Source of the DNA: Enterococcus montenegrensis
GTDB taxonomy: Bacteria > Bacillota > Bacilli > Lactobacillales > Enterococcaceae
Length of the DNA stretch: 64,000 nt
Assembly: GCF_029983095.1 (NCBI RefSeq)
Contig: NZ_CP120467.1
Location: 552,501-616,500 of the forward strand
Direction of reading: 5' to 3'
Of the stretch, positions 1 through 8,763 are shown piece by piece. The stretch's first letter is position 1. Every line of letters starts with the position of its first letter. The notes under the pieces are model-generated. The model saw only the letters and a program-made list of their open reading frames with translations. It was not told the origin of the DNA and made no database searches. Made by a program: the position numbers and the translations under genes.

Positions 1-279
<279 letters not shown>

Positions 280-358
280 AAGTAAAAGAAAACTCGGAAG
301 AGTTTTGAAAAACTTCAAGATCCAGTTTTGAGTGAATGAAATTCACTTAATTAAATAG

Positions 359-474
359 TGTGGTGGCGATAGCGAGAAGGATACACCTGTAACCATGCCG
401 AACACAGAAGTTAAGCTTCTTAGCGCCGATTGTAGTGAAGGGTTTCCCTTTGTGAGAGTAGGACGTCGCCACGC
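359..474 (+). rRNA. rrf: 5S ribosomal RNA
   Basis: A complete 5S rRNA of about 116 nt follows 80 nt after the 23S end. The terminal helix pairs TGTGGTGGCGA with TCGCCACGC, and the conserved CCGAACACAGAAGTTAAGC core is present. This is the normal order for an enterococcal rRNA operon. Confidence 0.95.
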
Positions 475-480
475 GGTTAT

Positions 481-554
481 TCCGGCATAGCTCAGTTGGT
501 AGTAGCGCATGACTGTTAATCATGATGTCGTAGGTTCGAGTCCTACTGCCGGAG
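481..554 (+). tRNA. tRNA-Asn (anticodon GTT)
   Basis: A complete cloverleaf: acceptor arm TCCGGCA pairs with TGCCGGA, the anticodon arm CATGA/TCATG encloses anticodon GTT, and the T arm is GTAGG TTCGAGT CCTAC. It lies 6 nt after the 5S gene and is probably part of the same transcript. CCA is not encoded. Confidence 0.95.
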
Positions 555-560
555 TTTTTG

Positions 561-588
561 AGACAGCGTAGTTGCTGTCTTTTTTTTA
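561..588 (+). terminator. rRNA/tRNA operon terminator
   Basis: The stem AGACAGC/GCTGTCT has a 6-nt loop and runs into a T tract directly after tRNA-Asn. It is a rho-independent terminator closing the rRNA operon. Confidence 0.85.
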
Positions 589-679
589 TACATAGATTTA
601 ATACCCCTGTAATTTATAGGAAACGTGTTAGAATAAACAACATAGATAAATTAAAAATTTATAAACGGAGGGGAAAACT

Positions 680-1432
680 GTGCAAATTGCTGAATTATCC
701 ATTGAGACATTGTTAAGAGCAAAGGAACGGTTTGAAGATACATTAGAACAAATGAATGTAGCTGAGGCTAATAAAATGCCAGCGCCATTAATTAAATCTG
801 TGACTTGGTTAACTTGGCATACTGCTCGAGAATTAGATTTTCAGATTTCGGATTTAAATAATTCACAAGCTTTATGGTTTAAAAAGGGTTTTGGCGAGCA
901 GTTTAATCTTTCACTACCTGATGATACAGAGGATTGGCATCATACGCCGCAAGAAGCTGCAAAAAAGGAACGGTTTGAAGATACATTAGAACAAATGAAT
1001 GTAGCTGAGGCTAATAAAATGCCAGCGCCATTAATTAAATCTGTGACTTGGTTAACTTGGCATACTGCTCGAGAATTAGATTTTCAGATTTCGGATTTAA
1101 ATAATTCACAAGCTTTATGGTTTAAAAAGGGTTTTGGCGAGCAGTTTAATCTTTCACTACCTGATGATACAGAGGATTGGCATCATACGCCGCAAGAAGC
1201 TGCAAAAGTTGTTGTAAAGGATAAGGCGTTATTACTAAATTATCTTGCTGCAAGTGTTGATTTTACAGTCGCTTATTTACAATCAATTAATGAAGAAAGT
1301 CTGCAAGATATCGTAGATACAAATTGGAATCCGCCAGTAACCCGACAAGTTCGAATTGTCTCTGCAATAGATGATGCAATAATGCACTCTGGACAGGCAG
1401 TTTACACTAGAAGATTAGTGATTGGAAAATAA
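680..1432 (+). CDS. DinB-like (YfiT/DUF664-type) protein with exact 81-codon internal duplication
   Basis: The protein is 250 aa from a GTG start, 8 nt after a GGAGGGG site. Removing one repeat copy leaves about 169 aa, the usual size of a DinB-superfamily four-helix-bundle protein. Members often bind a metal through spaced histidines; here candidates lie in the TWHTARELD segment and the C-terminal HSGQAVY. Residues 15-95 are repeated without a single change as residues 96-176, a 243-bp tandem repeat at DNA level (721-964 and 964-1207) that keeps the frame. The duplicated protein would carry extra helices in its core and may not fold normally. The substrate of this family is mostly unknown; some members are thiol-dependent transferases. 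The family call is confident, the integrity of the gene is not. Confidence 0.75.
   Translation: MQIAELSIETLLRAKERFEDTLEQMNVAEANKMPAPLIKSVTWLTWHTARELDFQISDLNNSQALWFKKGFGEQFNLSLPDDTEDWHHTPQEAAKKERFEDTLEQMNVAEANKMPAPLIKSVTWLTWHTARELDFQISDLNNSQALWFKKGFGEQFNLSLPDDTEDWHHTPQEAAKVVVKDKALLLNYLAASVDFTVAYLQSINEESLQDIVDTNWNPPVTRQVRIVSAIDDAIMHSGQAVYTRRLVIGK
721..1207 (+). repeat. Perfect 243-bp tandem duplication inside a gene
   Basis: The bases from 721 reappear exactly at a period of 243 bp up to 1207, with no mismatch in either copy. The first differences are at 720/963 on the left and 965/1208 on the right. The period is a multiple of three, so the reading frame survives. Identity at every synonymous position points to a very recent event or an assembly artefact. 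Confidence 0.95.
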
Positions 1433-1546
1433 AAAAATTAGAAATTACAGGGAGAATTTTTTAGCCCTGTTTTTTCTTTGGTACGCTAATTTTTTCAATG
1501 GCTTATTTGGTAGAATAGACAACAAGTTAAAAAAGGAGTCATAAAA

Positions 1547-2287
1547 ATGAAAAATATTAAATTGACGATTGAGTATGATGGAAGACGTTATCTGGGTTGG
1601 CAGCGGCTTGGGAGCTCGGATAAAACAATTCAAGGGAAAATCGAAAGTGTTTTGTTCCAAATGACTGGAGAAAAAATTGAAATTATTGGTTCTGGTCGAA
1701 CAGATGCAGGGACACATGCCAGAGGGCAAGTAGCAAACTTTAAAACTGAATCTGAATTGTCACCACTTGAGATGCTTAATTTTTTGAACCGTTATTTACC
1801 TAACGATATTGTTATTAAAGATGTAGCGGAAATGAGTGAACGATTTCATGCTCGTTACAATGCCAGTGGTAAACAGTATAGTTACTATGTTTGGAACGAT
1901 GTAATTCCGACGGCTTTTTACCGGCATCATAGTTTTTATGTACCCCAAGAGCTAAATTTAGAAAAAATGGAGAAAGCTGCTGAAAAGTTGCTCGGAACCC
2001 ATGACTTTATTGGATTTTCTGCTTTAAAAAAGACAAAGAAATCGACGGTTCGCAAGATTGAAGAGATTCGAATTGAAAAAGATGGTGCCATGTTGCACTT
2101 TACATTTATAGGTAACGGTTTTTTGCATAAGATGATACGAATTTTAACGGGTACTTTGTTGGAAATTGGTATGGGTAAATTAGATATTAATATTATTGAT
2201 GAGGTTTTGGCAAATAAAATTCGCCAAGATGCAGGAGAAACAGTTCCAGCCGCAGGGCTATTTTTAGATGAAGTTTTTTATGAATGA
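1547..2287 (+). CDS. truA: tRNA pseudouridine synthase A
   Basis: TruA converts U38-U40 of tRNA anticodon arms to pseudouridine. The 246-aa protein has the usual length. It opens with the family pattern IEYDGRRYLGWQ, carries the catalytic aspartate in SGRTDAGTHARGQ at about residue 52, and has the C-terminal FLHKMIRILTGTL segment. A strong AAAGGAG site precedes the ATG. A gene of unknown function follows 15 nt later, so the two may be co-transcribed. Confidence 0.95.
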   Translation: MKNIKLTIEYDGRRYLGWQRLGSSDKTIQGKIESVLFQMTGEKIEIIGSGRTDAGTHARGQVANFKTESELSPLEMLNFLNRYLPNDIVIKDVAEMSERFHARYNASGKQYSYYVWNDVIPTAFYRHHSFYVPQELNLEKMEKAAEKLLGTHDFIGFSALKKTKKSTVRKIEEIRIEKDGAMLHFTFIGNGFLHKMIRILTGTLLEIGMGKLDINIIDEVLANKIRQDAGETVPAAGLFLDEVFYE

Positions 2288-2302
2288 TAAGAGGGATAAA
2301 AA

Positions 2303-2950
2303 ATGCAATTAGATATTGCGGATTTTGAGGTTTTAGCTAGAGATAATTATACATTCAAACACTTAAAGATAACATATTCAGTTGCCGAGCTTGAAGAGAT
2401 CAAGTACGAATATAAAAAACATTGGCAAAAATGGAAAGAACTGAATTTAACAGTTGCTACTAATTTGCCCAAAGACTTTAGTATTACAAAGCCCAAAATA
2501 GAAAGCTGGACCAATGGTTGGAATTTACGTAACCACTTTTGGTGTGCCTATCGTAGTGAATCACGTCAAAGAGAAAATGCCTGTCTAGCGGTACTATTAA
2601 ATAAAAAGCAGTATCAGATTTATCTCATGTTTCAACATTACAAAAGTGCTGAACGGTCCGGAAGTGTTGCGGCCTATAACGATTTATTACAAGAAATTGC
2701 TATCTGGAGTCAAAAGATCGATATTACAGACTATTATATTTGGCCTCAAGTAGAACATGAACTAGATGATCATCTGGCTTTGAAAGATTACTTGGCTAGT
2801 GAAAAGTTACAAACAGAATTTCAAGCAAAGCTAGCAGGAAAAACTTTTCAAATCGGGAAACTTTTAATGAAAGCAAAATACCCTCAAATTGAAGATAAGA
2901 CCGTAGCAACTTTAAAAGAATTAATGCCATTATATCAAGCATTAGGTTAA
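2303..2950 (+). CDS. Conserved hypothetical protein, soluble
   Basis: A 215-aa protein that I cannot assign to a family with confidence. It has no signal peptide or membrane segment. It is rich in aromatic and charged residues (for example WNLRNHFWCAYR and DYYIWPQVEHELDDH) and has a mixed alpha/beta look. It starts 15 nt after truA behind an AGAGGGA site and is followed by its own terminator, so it is probably expressed with truA. No catalytic motif could be named. Confidence 0.7.
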   Translation: MQLDIADFEVLARDNYTFKHLKITYSVAELEEIKYEYKKHWQKWKELNLTVATNLPKDFSITKPKIESWTNGWNLRNHFWCAYRSESRQRENACLAVLLNKKQYQIYLMFQHYKSAERSGSVAAYNDLLQEIAIWSQKIDITDYYIWPQVEHELDDHLALKDYLASEKLQTEFQAKLAGKTFQIGKLLMKAKYPQIEDKTVATLKELMPLYQALG

Positions 2951-2967
2951 TAAAAAACGAAAATACA

Positions 2968-3001
2968 GCAGGTGGCATTGGAAGATGCTGCCGCTTTTTT
3001 T
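2968..3001 (+). terminator. Rho-independent terminator after the truA unit
   Basis: An imperfect GC-rich hairpin (GCAGGTGGCAT with ATGCTGCCGC) is followed by a T tract, 17 nt after the stop of the preceding gene. Confidence 0.75.
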
Positions 3002-3135
3002 ATAAAAAAAATTTTGTCGTATAAAAGTAATGATTCATGTAAAGTGTAAGCTTTAATCTTGCCAAAAAAATTTGAATCAAGTATATTTTAGCAGTTAGTT
3101 TAGTACTTTAATTTTAAATAAAAGGAAGTAAGAAA

Positions 3136-3771
3136 ATGACAGCATTCATAAATAATGACTTTCAGGATATTGTTTTAAACCGCAAATCGATTCGACGGTA
3201 TGATGAAAATGTAAAAATTAGTCGAGAAGAAATGTTGACTATGTTAGATGAAGCAAATCGTGCACCTTCTTCAGTTAATTTGCAGCCTTGGCGCTACGTT
3301 GTTGTAGATACAAATGAAGGGAAAGAACAGCTACGCCCTTTTATTCGCTTTAATCAATTGCAAAATGATACTTCTGCTGCAATGATCTTAATTTTTGGTG
3401 ACCGTAAAAATTATGAATACGGTAAAGAAATATATGGGGCAGCATTAAATGCGGGGCTGATGCCGCAAGAAGTTCATGATCGCCAATTAGCTACCATCAT
3501 TCCTCATTATCAAAATCTATCTTTGAATGAAATGGATAATGTCATTTTGCGAGATGCTAGTCTTGCAGCAATGCAATTAATGCTAGTGGCGCGAGCCCAT
3601 GGCTATGATACCAATGCAATTGGTGGTTTTGAAGCAGAAAACTTAGCGGAAACTTTTGATTTAGAAAAAGAGCGCTATTTACCAGTGTTAATTCTCTCTA
3701 TTGGTAAAGCGGCAGAGTCAGGTTACCAGTCAGTTAGACTCTCTGCTGATAAATTGACAACTTTCAAATAA
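3136..3771 (+). CDS. Nitroreductase family protein
   Basis: A 211-aa FMN-dependent oxidoreductase of the nitroreductase fold. The N-terminal RKSIRRYDEN and APSSVNLQPWR motifs form the FMN-phosphate and isoalloxazine site. IGGFEAENLAETF near residue 175 is the usual C-terminal FMN contact. Such enzymes reduce nitroaromatics, quinones or flavins with NAD(P)H in the cytoplasm, and the natural substrate is not readable from sequence. It is a single-gene unit with its own upstream gap and terminator. Confidence 0.88.
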   Translation: MTAFINNDFQDIVLNRKSIRRYDENVKISREEMLTMLDEANRAPSSVNLQPWRYVVVDTNEGKEQLRPFIRFNQLQNDTSAAMILIFGDRKNYEYGKEIYGAALNAGLMPQEVHDRQLATIIPHYQNLSLNEMDNVILRDASLAAMQLMLVARAHGYDTNAIGGFEAENLAETFDLEKERYLPVLILSIGKAAESGYQSVRLSADKLTTFK

Positions 3772-3781
3772 GCCACAAAAT

Positions 3782-3832
3782 AAAAGACCTAAACCAAAAG
3801 TTTGTATTGTTTTTGGTTTAGGTCTTTTTTTC
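3782..3832. terminator. Strong hairpin terminator after nitroreductase
   Basis: An 18-bp perfect stem (AAAAGACCTAAACCAAAA and its complement) surrounds an 11-nt loop and ends in a T tract. With A and T runs on both sides it could work in both directions. Confidence 0.85.
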
Positions 3833-3929
3833 ATAAGCAGATTTTTCTAGCTTAAAATGAAGCAGCTTAAATGAAATAACTGACAAAATTGCTTTATCTA
3901 AATGGTGCGGTAAAATAGCTTAGCTTGGC

Positions 3930-3957
3930 TTGGATTCGTTTACTTCCGTGGTATAAT
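3930..3957 (+). promoter_or_regulatory. Sigma-A promoter of the LevR-type activator
   Basis: TTGGAT and TATAAT are separated by 16 bp, and the -10 box lies about 65 nt before the regulator start. No other good sigma-A match was seen in this gap. Confidence 0.6.
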
Positions 3958-4022
3958 GATTTCAAAGTAAAACTTAAACAATTGGTTCTGTTTTTAATCA
4001 GATAAAAATAAGGGTGAAAAGA

Positions 4023-6566
4023 ATGGCCACAAAAGCAAGATATGAAGTGCTTAATTCGATTAAGCACTTAGAAGATGATGGTAAAAAGGATCTGACAACG
4101 CAACAGATTGCCGATGAAAATGGGTTAACCAGAGGTGTAGTTAGCCATTATTTATCCCAACTGTTAAAAGAAGAATTGGTAGAAAAATTTGGGACAAAGC
4201 CGGTGTATTGGCGTCTTAAAAAAATTAAAGATCCATTTCGCGCATTTATTGGTGGCGAAGGTTCGTTAAAAAAAGTGATTGATGCCTGTAAAGCGGCTGT
4301 CAAATATCCACCAAATGGTTTTCCTTTGATTATAACCGGTGAATCTGGGGTTGGTAAAAGCTATTTAGCGCATTTGATTTATGAATATGCTAAGGCAAAA
4401 AGTGTAATTTCTTCTGAAGCGCAACTTATTTCTTTGAATTGTGCTGACTATGCCAATAATCCAGAATTACTTTCCTCAGTCTTGTTTGGTTTTAAAAAGG
4501 GCGCTTTTACCGGAGCGACAGAAGATACGGCAGGACTTGTGGCAGCAGCTGACGGAGGATTTTTGTTTTTAGATGAAATTCATCGCCTACCTAAAGAAAA
4601 TCAAGAAAAATTATTTACTTTATTAGATAAAGGAACCTATAGTCCACTTGGTAGTAAAGAAGTACGACAAGTAAAGGTTCGTTTTCTTTTTGCAACGACA
4701 GAATCATTGGACGATATGTTACTGTTAACTTTTAGAAGACGAGTGCCAATGACCGTTACAATCCCCAATTTTATTGCAAGGCCCTCAGAAGAACGAATGG
4801 CATTAATCCAACATGCATTTATTACAGAAGCTAAAAAAATGAATAGAAAAATTAGCGTGAATAATAGTTTGATTATGGAATTACTAAAAACGCCTCAGGC
4901 TGGGAATTTGGGTTCGTTGAACAATCAAATCAAACTTCTTTGTGCCAAAGCCTATGCAAAACAAGCTGGGGATGACTTAATTATTGGAGAAAAAAAACCA
5001 GCGGTAACTTTTTTACCCACCGATAAAATCACCAATCAAAACAGCGTGGCAAAGGAAATTGTCACCACAATTTTGGCAGAATTATCCGAAAGCGAAAGTT
5101 TTCTTGATGGCCAATTTATTGTTGCAAAACATTTAAAAAAAGCACCAGGTGATAATGTTAGTTTACAAGTGACAAGCTATAGACAAGTGCTAAATGATAC
5201 TTTAATCTCCTTATTATGGGAAAAATATGGAGTCAAAGAGCTGATACCCAAAGAGATTTTAAATTCTTGCGCTTTCTTTTTAGCTAATGTGCCACCGGTG
5301 CCACTTAGAGAGCAAAAAGCTTGGCTACAGAAGATAAAAGAACAATATCCGCGGGCTTTTTATTTATTTCAACAGCTATTTTCACCTTTAAAAAACAATG
5401 CAAGCAACGAGCAAATCGCACTTGTTAGTGGTATGGCGCTTTTTCTATTAGACTATGCTGCGATAGAAAAAATTGAAGAGGTTAAAACCTTGTGCATTTT
5501 AATCTCCCATGGAAAAAGTACAGCTTCAAGTATTCAAGGGGTGGTAAATGGCTTAGTGGGAAATTTTATTTTTGCAGCTTTTGATATGCCCTTAGATAGC
5601 AGTATGCCTGAAATTAGCCAGAAAGTGCAGCAGTATATTGCGAAGTTAAATCAAAGAAAATTACCAGTTATTTTGCTTTTTGATATGGGTTCTTTAAGTC
5701 AAATGTATAAACAAATTAAACAGTACTTGGATTCTGATTTATTAGTGATTAACAATTTATCAACACCCCTTGTTTTAGATGTAGCGCTACAAGTTCAACA
5801 ACAAAAAAGTTTTAGAGAAATTGCTGAGCGGGCCAATACGTATCACGAAATGATTCATATTCAGTATTACGAAGGAATCTCTCAAAATAAAAATATCATC
5901 GTTTCGTGTATGTCAGGTGTCGGATTAAGTGAAGAAATTAAGCAGATCATGTTGGATCGTTTGCAAATGGAAAAAGAAATCATTACCATGGACTATCGAG
6001 ATTTAAAAAATTCACTTGCTTCCCATGATATGGGGTATTTTGAAAAGACAGATTTTATTATCACCACCACAGATTTACCATATGATTATCAAATTCCAAT
6101 TTTAAATATTTACGATATTATGGAGGCCAGTGGAACTAAACGCCTAAAAGAATTGTTATTAGCAACAGGTGAAAAGGAAAAAACAATTGCCAATTTAATT
6201 GAAGGGTTATTGGAGTTTTTCACTATTGAAGGAATTAGTAGTCGACTGCAATTTTTAAATCCGAAGGTTGTTTTAGGTGAAGTACAAGGCGTTGTAGCAA
6301 AGTATCAAGATTTCTTCACCATTGTCTTTGATGCAAAAGTGAAGTTGAATTTATATATGCACATTGCTTTAATGATTGAGCGGATGATGATTTCTTCACG
6401 GGAAGAGTCCGTCAGTGTCCAAACAGAAGAACAACTGGATAAAACCAAACAAGAGTTTTTCTCGATTTCAAAAAATATTTTCCATCCGCTGGAAATGAAG
6501 TACAATATTGTCATTGATGATTATGAGCTCTCCTTAATGTATGAACTATTAAAATATTATATCTAA
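4023..6566 (+). CDS. LevR/ManR-type sigma-54 activator with PTS regulation domains
   Basis: An 847-aa activator of sigma-54 RNA polymerase. In order it has an N-terminal winged helix (about 1-65), an AAA+ domain with Walker A GESGVGKS, sigma-54 contact loop GAFTGA and Walker B FLFLDEIH, then PRD1, an EIIA-Man-like domain (histidine in ISHGKSTAS), an EIIB-like domain (cysteine in SCMSGVG) and a C-terminal PRD2. Family knowledge says phosphorylation at PRD histidines by HPr and by the cognate EIIB sets its activity, so it senses sugar uptake. A GTG lies at 4014, but the AAGGGTG site is best spaced for the ATG at 4023. It most likely drives the PTS operon at 7804, whose sigma-54 promoter is intact. 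The PHP gene lies between them on the other strand. Confidence 0.92.
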   Translation: MATKARYEVLNSIKHLEDDGKKDLTTQQIADENGLTRGVVSHYLSQLLKEELVEKFGTKPVYWRLKKIKDPFRAFIGGEGSLKKVIDACKAAVKYPPNGFPLIITGESGVGKSYLAHLIYEYAKAKSVISSEAQLISLNCADYANNPELLSSVLFGFKKGAFTGATEDTAGLVAAADGGFLFLDEIHRLPKENQEKLFTLLDKGTYSPLGSKEVRQVKVRFLFATTESLDDMLLLTFRRRVPMTVTIPNFIARPSEERMALIQHAFITEAKKMNRKISVNNSLIMELLKTPQAGNLGSLNNQIKLLCAKAYAKQAGDDLIIGEKKPAVTFLPTDKITNQNSVAKEIVTTILAELSESESFLDGQFIVAKHLKKAPGDNVSLQVTSYRQVLNDTLISLLWEKYGVKELIPKEILNSCAFFLANVPPVPLREQKAWLQKIKEQYPRAFYLFQQLFSPLKNNASNEQIALVSGMALFLLDYAAIEKIEEVKTLCILISHGKSTASSIQGVVNGLVGNFIFAAFDMPLDSSMPEISQKVQQYIAKLNQRKLPVILLFDMGSLSQMYKQIKQYLDSDLLVINNLSTPLVLDVALQVQQQKSFREIAERANTYHEMIHIQYYEGISQNKNIIVSCMSGVGLSEEIKQIMLDRLQMEKEIITMDYRDLKNSLASHDMGYFEKTDFIITTTDLPYDYQIPILNIYDIMEASGTKRLKELLLATGEKEKTIANLIEGLLEFFTIEGISSRLQFLNPKVVLGEVQGVVAKYQDFFTIVFDAKVKLNLYMHIALMIERMMISSREESVSVQTEEQLDKTKQEFFSISKNIFHPLEMKYNIVIDDYELSLMYELLKYYI

Positions 6567-6571
6567 CTTGA

Positions 6572-6631
6572 AAAAACGTCTTAAATAAAGGGCTGCAAAT
6601 TGCGTTTTGCAGGTTAATTTAAGACGTTTTT
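6572..6631. terminator. Convergent terminator between levR-like gene and PHP gene
   Basis: The outer stem AAAACGTCTTAAAT pairs with ATTTAAGACGTTTT around a nested CTGCAAA/TTTGCAG hairpin, with A and T runs on both sides. It sits between two genes that point at each other. Confidence 0.8.
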
Positions 6632-6658
6632 CGTGTAATTAAAGAAATTTTTGTTTAG

Positions 6659-7444
6659 TTAGCTTTCAGGAAGCGGCACCAATTTGATTTCCTTATTTTG
6701 AAATAGCGCAAGTTCAGTGACACCAAATTTTTTTAGCATTGCTCCCATTTGACTAAATTGGTTACGAAAATCTGACGCAATATGGGCATCAGAACCTAAA
6801 GTGAAAAGCTTACCACCTAGATTTTGATACAAGGGGACTGCATATTCATATAGTTGGGCATTTTGGTATTTGGCAAAACTTTTTGCGTTTAATTCTAAGC
6901 CCCAGTTTTTCGCGATTATATTTTTAAAGATTTGCGTTAATTGCTCTTCATACCGAGTTGCAAGTTCATGGGAAGTCACGTCTAAACGTCGTAAGCCGTA
7001 TTCAAAGTGAGTTAGGATGTGACCAGCTTTAAAATCTTCGGTTACGCGTTCCATTTGCTGAAAGTATTCATCCATAATGGTGTATTTATCTTTGGTTAAA
7101 ACAATATCGTCCATATAGTCGAATTGTCCGTTTTGATGGATACTTACCAATTGTAAATCATAGGGATAAGTAGTGAGGTAATCGTAAATTTTACTTTCTT
7201 GACCAGGAACCACACCAATTTCAATCCCTTTTAGAAAAGTTGTAGGCTGGTTTATAAATTTTTGCTGTTGCCTTAAAAGCTCTTCGTAATCTGGAATATC
7301 ATCTTGAAATGCATGAGCTGGATTTTTTAAATCAAAATGATCGGTGGCCACAAAAGTTGCGGGCTGTTGAACAAGATAATTTTCAAACCGTTCTTCAGAA
7401 TCAAAAGACAAAAAAGTATGAAGATGTTGATCGTAATAATTCAT
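6659..7444 (-). CDS. PHP-domain phosphoesterase, histidinol-phosphatase-like
   Basis: A 261-aa single-domain protein of the PHP metallo-phosphoesterase superfamily. It starts with the metal-binding DQHLHTF motif and has further ligands in ATDHFD, HFEYG and the C-terminal GSDAH. Histidinol phosphatase (HisK) is the best-known relative, but no histidine genes are nearby, so the substrate is open. A sugar phosphate is equally possible given its place between a PTS activator and the PTS operon. A GGAGG site precedes the ATG. Confidence 0.82.
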   Translation of the reverse strand: MNYYDQHLHTFLSFDSEERFENYLVQQPATFVATDHFDLKNPAHAFQDDIPDYEELLRQQQKFINQPTTFLKGIEIGVVPGQESKIYDYLTTYPYDLQLVSIHQNGQFDYMDDIVLTKDKYTIMDEYFQQMERVTEDFKAGHILTHFEYGLRRLDVTSHELATRYEEQLTQIFKNIIAKNWGLELNAKSFAKYQNAQLYEYAVPLYQNLGGKLFTLGSDAHIASDFRNQFSQMGAMLKKFGVTELALFQNKEIKLVPLPES

Positions 7445-7670
7445 GGCAGGCCTCCTATTGGCTACTATATCCGCTTTTTTAATTAAGATAGCATAACTTT
7501 ATTAAAAAAACGCCAAGTTAGTCGAAATTTTTAGTAAAAGGATTGCAGCAAGAAGTTTTGAAAGTAAAACGCTAAGTTACGTGGGAAACAGCGCTTAAAG
7601 CTGGGAATCAAAAAAGTCCTTTTATTTTAGTGTATGGGCCTGGTAAACATTGCTATAATTCATATTAATC

Positions 7671-7710
7671 AAAAAAGAAGTGCTTATTTTATTTTAAGCA
7701 CTTCTTTTTT
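7671..7710. repeat. 16-bp perfect inverted repeat upstream of the PTS operon
   Basis: AAAAAAGAAGTGCTTA and its exact complement flank an 8-nt loop, 40 bp before the sigma-54 promoter. It could be a terminator protecting the operon from read-through, or an upstream activator site for the LevR-type protein. Position fits both readings. Confidence 0.6.
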
Positions 7711-7750
7711 ATGCCCAGTAAAAGCTTGATTTAAACCCTTTTTTTGAAGT

Positions 7751-7765
7751 TGGCACACAACTTGC
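7751..7765 (+). promoter_or_regulatory. Sigma-54 (-24/-12) promoter
   Basis: TGGCAC-N5-TTGC is an exact match to the sigma-54 consensus core, preceded by T and followed by T. It lies 39 nt before the EIIA start. Together with the activator at 4023 this explains the regulation of the operon. Confidence 0.92.
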
Positions 7766-7803
7766 TAGTAGTAAAGTGTCAAATGAAGAGAGGAGCAAAG
7801 TAA

Positions 7804-8217
7804 ATGAAAAAAGTAGTAATTGCCACTCATGGCAATTTAGCCCAAGGAATTCAATCCACATTGGAATTATTTGTTGGTAAGAAACAAGATATTACCTATA
7901 TTTCGGCTTATACACAAGGACAAGCGGATTTAGACACTCAGATTGATAATTTTTTTGCCCGTGTTACGCCAGCAGATGAAGTTATTGTTTTTACGGATAT
8001 TTATGGAGGGAGCGTTAATCAAAAATTTGCAACTAAAACAACAGAAGAAAATATTTTTGTTGTTGCTGGTTTTAACGTGCCACTTTTATTAGAAGTAATT
8101 TTAGCAACAGAAGCGATTAGTGATGAATTTATTCAAGAAATGATTACCAAAGCACAAGCAGGGATGCAACAAGTCAAACTTGCCAAAAATACGACTGAAA
8201 ATGATTTTTTTGCTTAA
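7804..8217 (+). CDS. PTS mannose-family EIIA component
   Basis: A 137-aa cytoplasmic EIIA domain. It receives phosphate from HPr on the histidine of the ATHGNLA motif (residue 9) and passes it to EIIB. The IYGGSVNQ segment is typical of the fold. It is the first gene of a five-gene operon behind a sigma-54 promoter and is encoded separately from EIIB, as in Lev-type systems and unlike fused ManX proteins. Confidence 0.93.
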   Translation: MKKVVIATHGNLAQGIQSTLELFVGKKQDITYISAYTQGQADLDTQIDNFFARVTPADEVIVFTDIYGGSVNQKFATKTTEENIFVVAGFNVPLLLEVILATEAISDEFIQEMITKAQAGMQQVKLAKNTTENDFFA

Positions 8218-8247
8218 AAAGTGTTAAAGAAAAAGGAGAGAAATAAA

Positions 8248-8727
8248 ATGATTAAAACTTTACGAGTAGACGAACGCTTAATCCACGGCCAAATTGCAAT
8301 GGTATGGTCCCGTGAGTTAAATATTGATGGGATTGTCGTTGCCAATGATGAAACAGCTGGCAATGAAACACAGCAAATGGCTTTAAAAATGGCGGTACCA
8401 AGTGGGATCAAAGTAATTATAAAAACACTTCAAGGTGCAATTGATCTACTGCAAGATCCACGGGCAGAAAAAATGAAGTTGTTGGTTTTGGTTAAAACCG
8501 TTAATGACGCTGTTGTACTAGCAGATAAACTGCCTAATATCGCCTATGTGAATATCGGCAACGTCGGAAAAGCTGTAATCGGTGAGAAGAAGACTTTGAC
8601 ACAATTTGTCATGTTAACACCAGCAGAACTTACAAGCTTAGCTACTTTAGTTGAACTGTATCCAGAAACTGCACTACAAAATTTACCATCTGATAAAAAA
8701 GAGTTGGCCAAAGACTTTATCAAGTAA
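8248..8727 (+). CDS. PTS mannose-family EIIB component
   Basis: A 159-aa EIIB that carries the phospho-histidine in the motif DERLIHGQ at residue 15 and phosphorylates the incoming sugar. A GTG at 8221 would add nine residues, but the AAGGAGAG site places the start at the ATG at 8248. It follows EIIA by 30 nt. By family precedent it can also phosphorylate the PRD of the LevR-type activator and so report sugar availability. Confidence 0.92.
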   Translation: MIKTLRVDERLIHGQIAMVWSRELNIDGIVVANDETAGNETQQMALKMAVPSGIKVIIKTLQGAIDLLQDPRAEKMKLLVLVKTVNDAVVLADKLPNIAYVNIGNVGKAVIGEKKTLTQFVMLTPAELTSLATLVELYPETALQNLPSDKKELAKDFIK

Positions 8728-8763
8728 TTGTTGAATCCACGTAAATAAAAGGAGCGAAAAATT

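Noticed and set aside
1445-1729. Open frame of 94 aa on the minus strand overlapping the start of truA
   Set aside because: It runs against a clear truA gene, has no ribosome site and a composition of chance coding. Treated as a shadow.
4014-4022. GTG at 4014 as the start of the LevR-type gene
   Set aside because: The GTG overlaps the AAGGGTG ribosome site itself. The ATG at 4023 has proper spacing.
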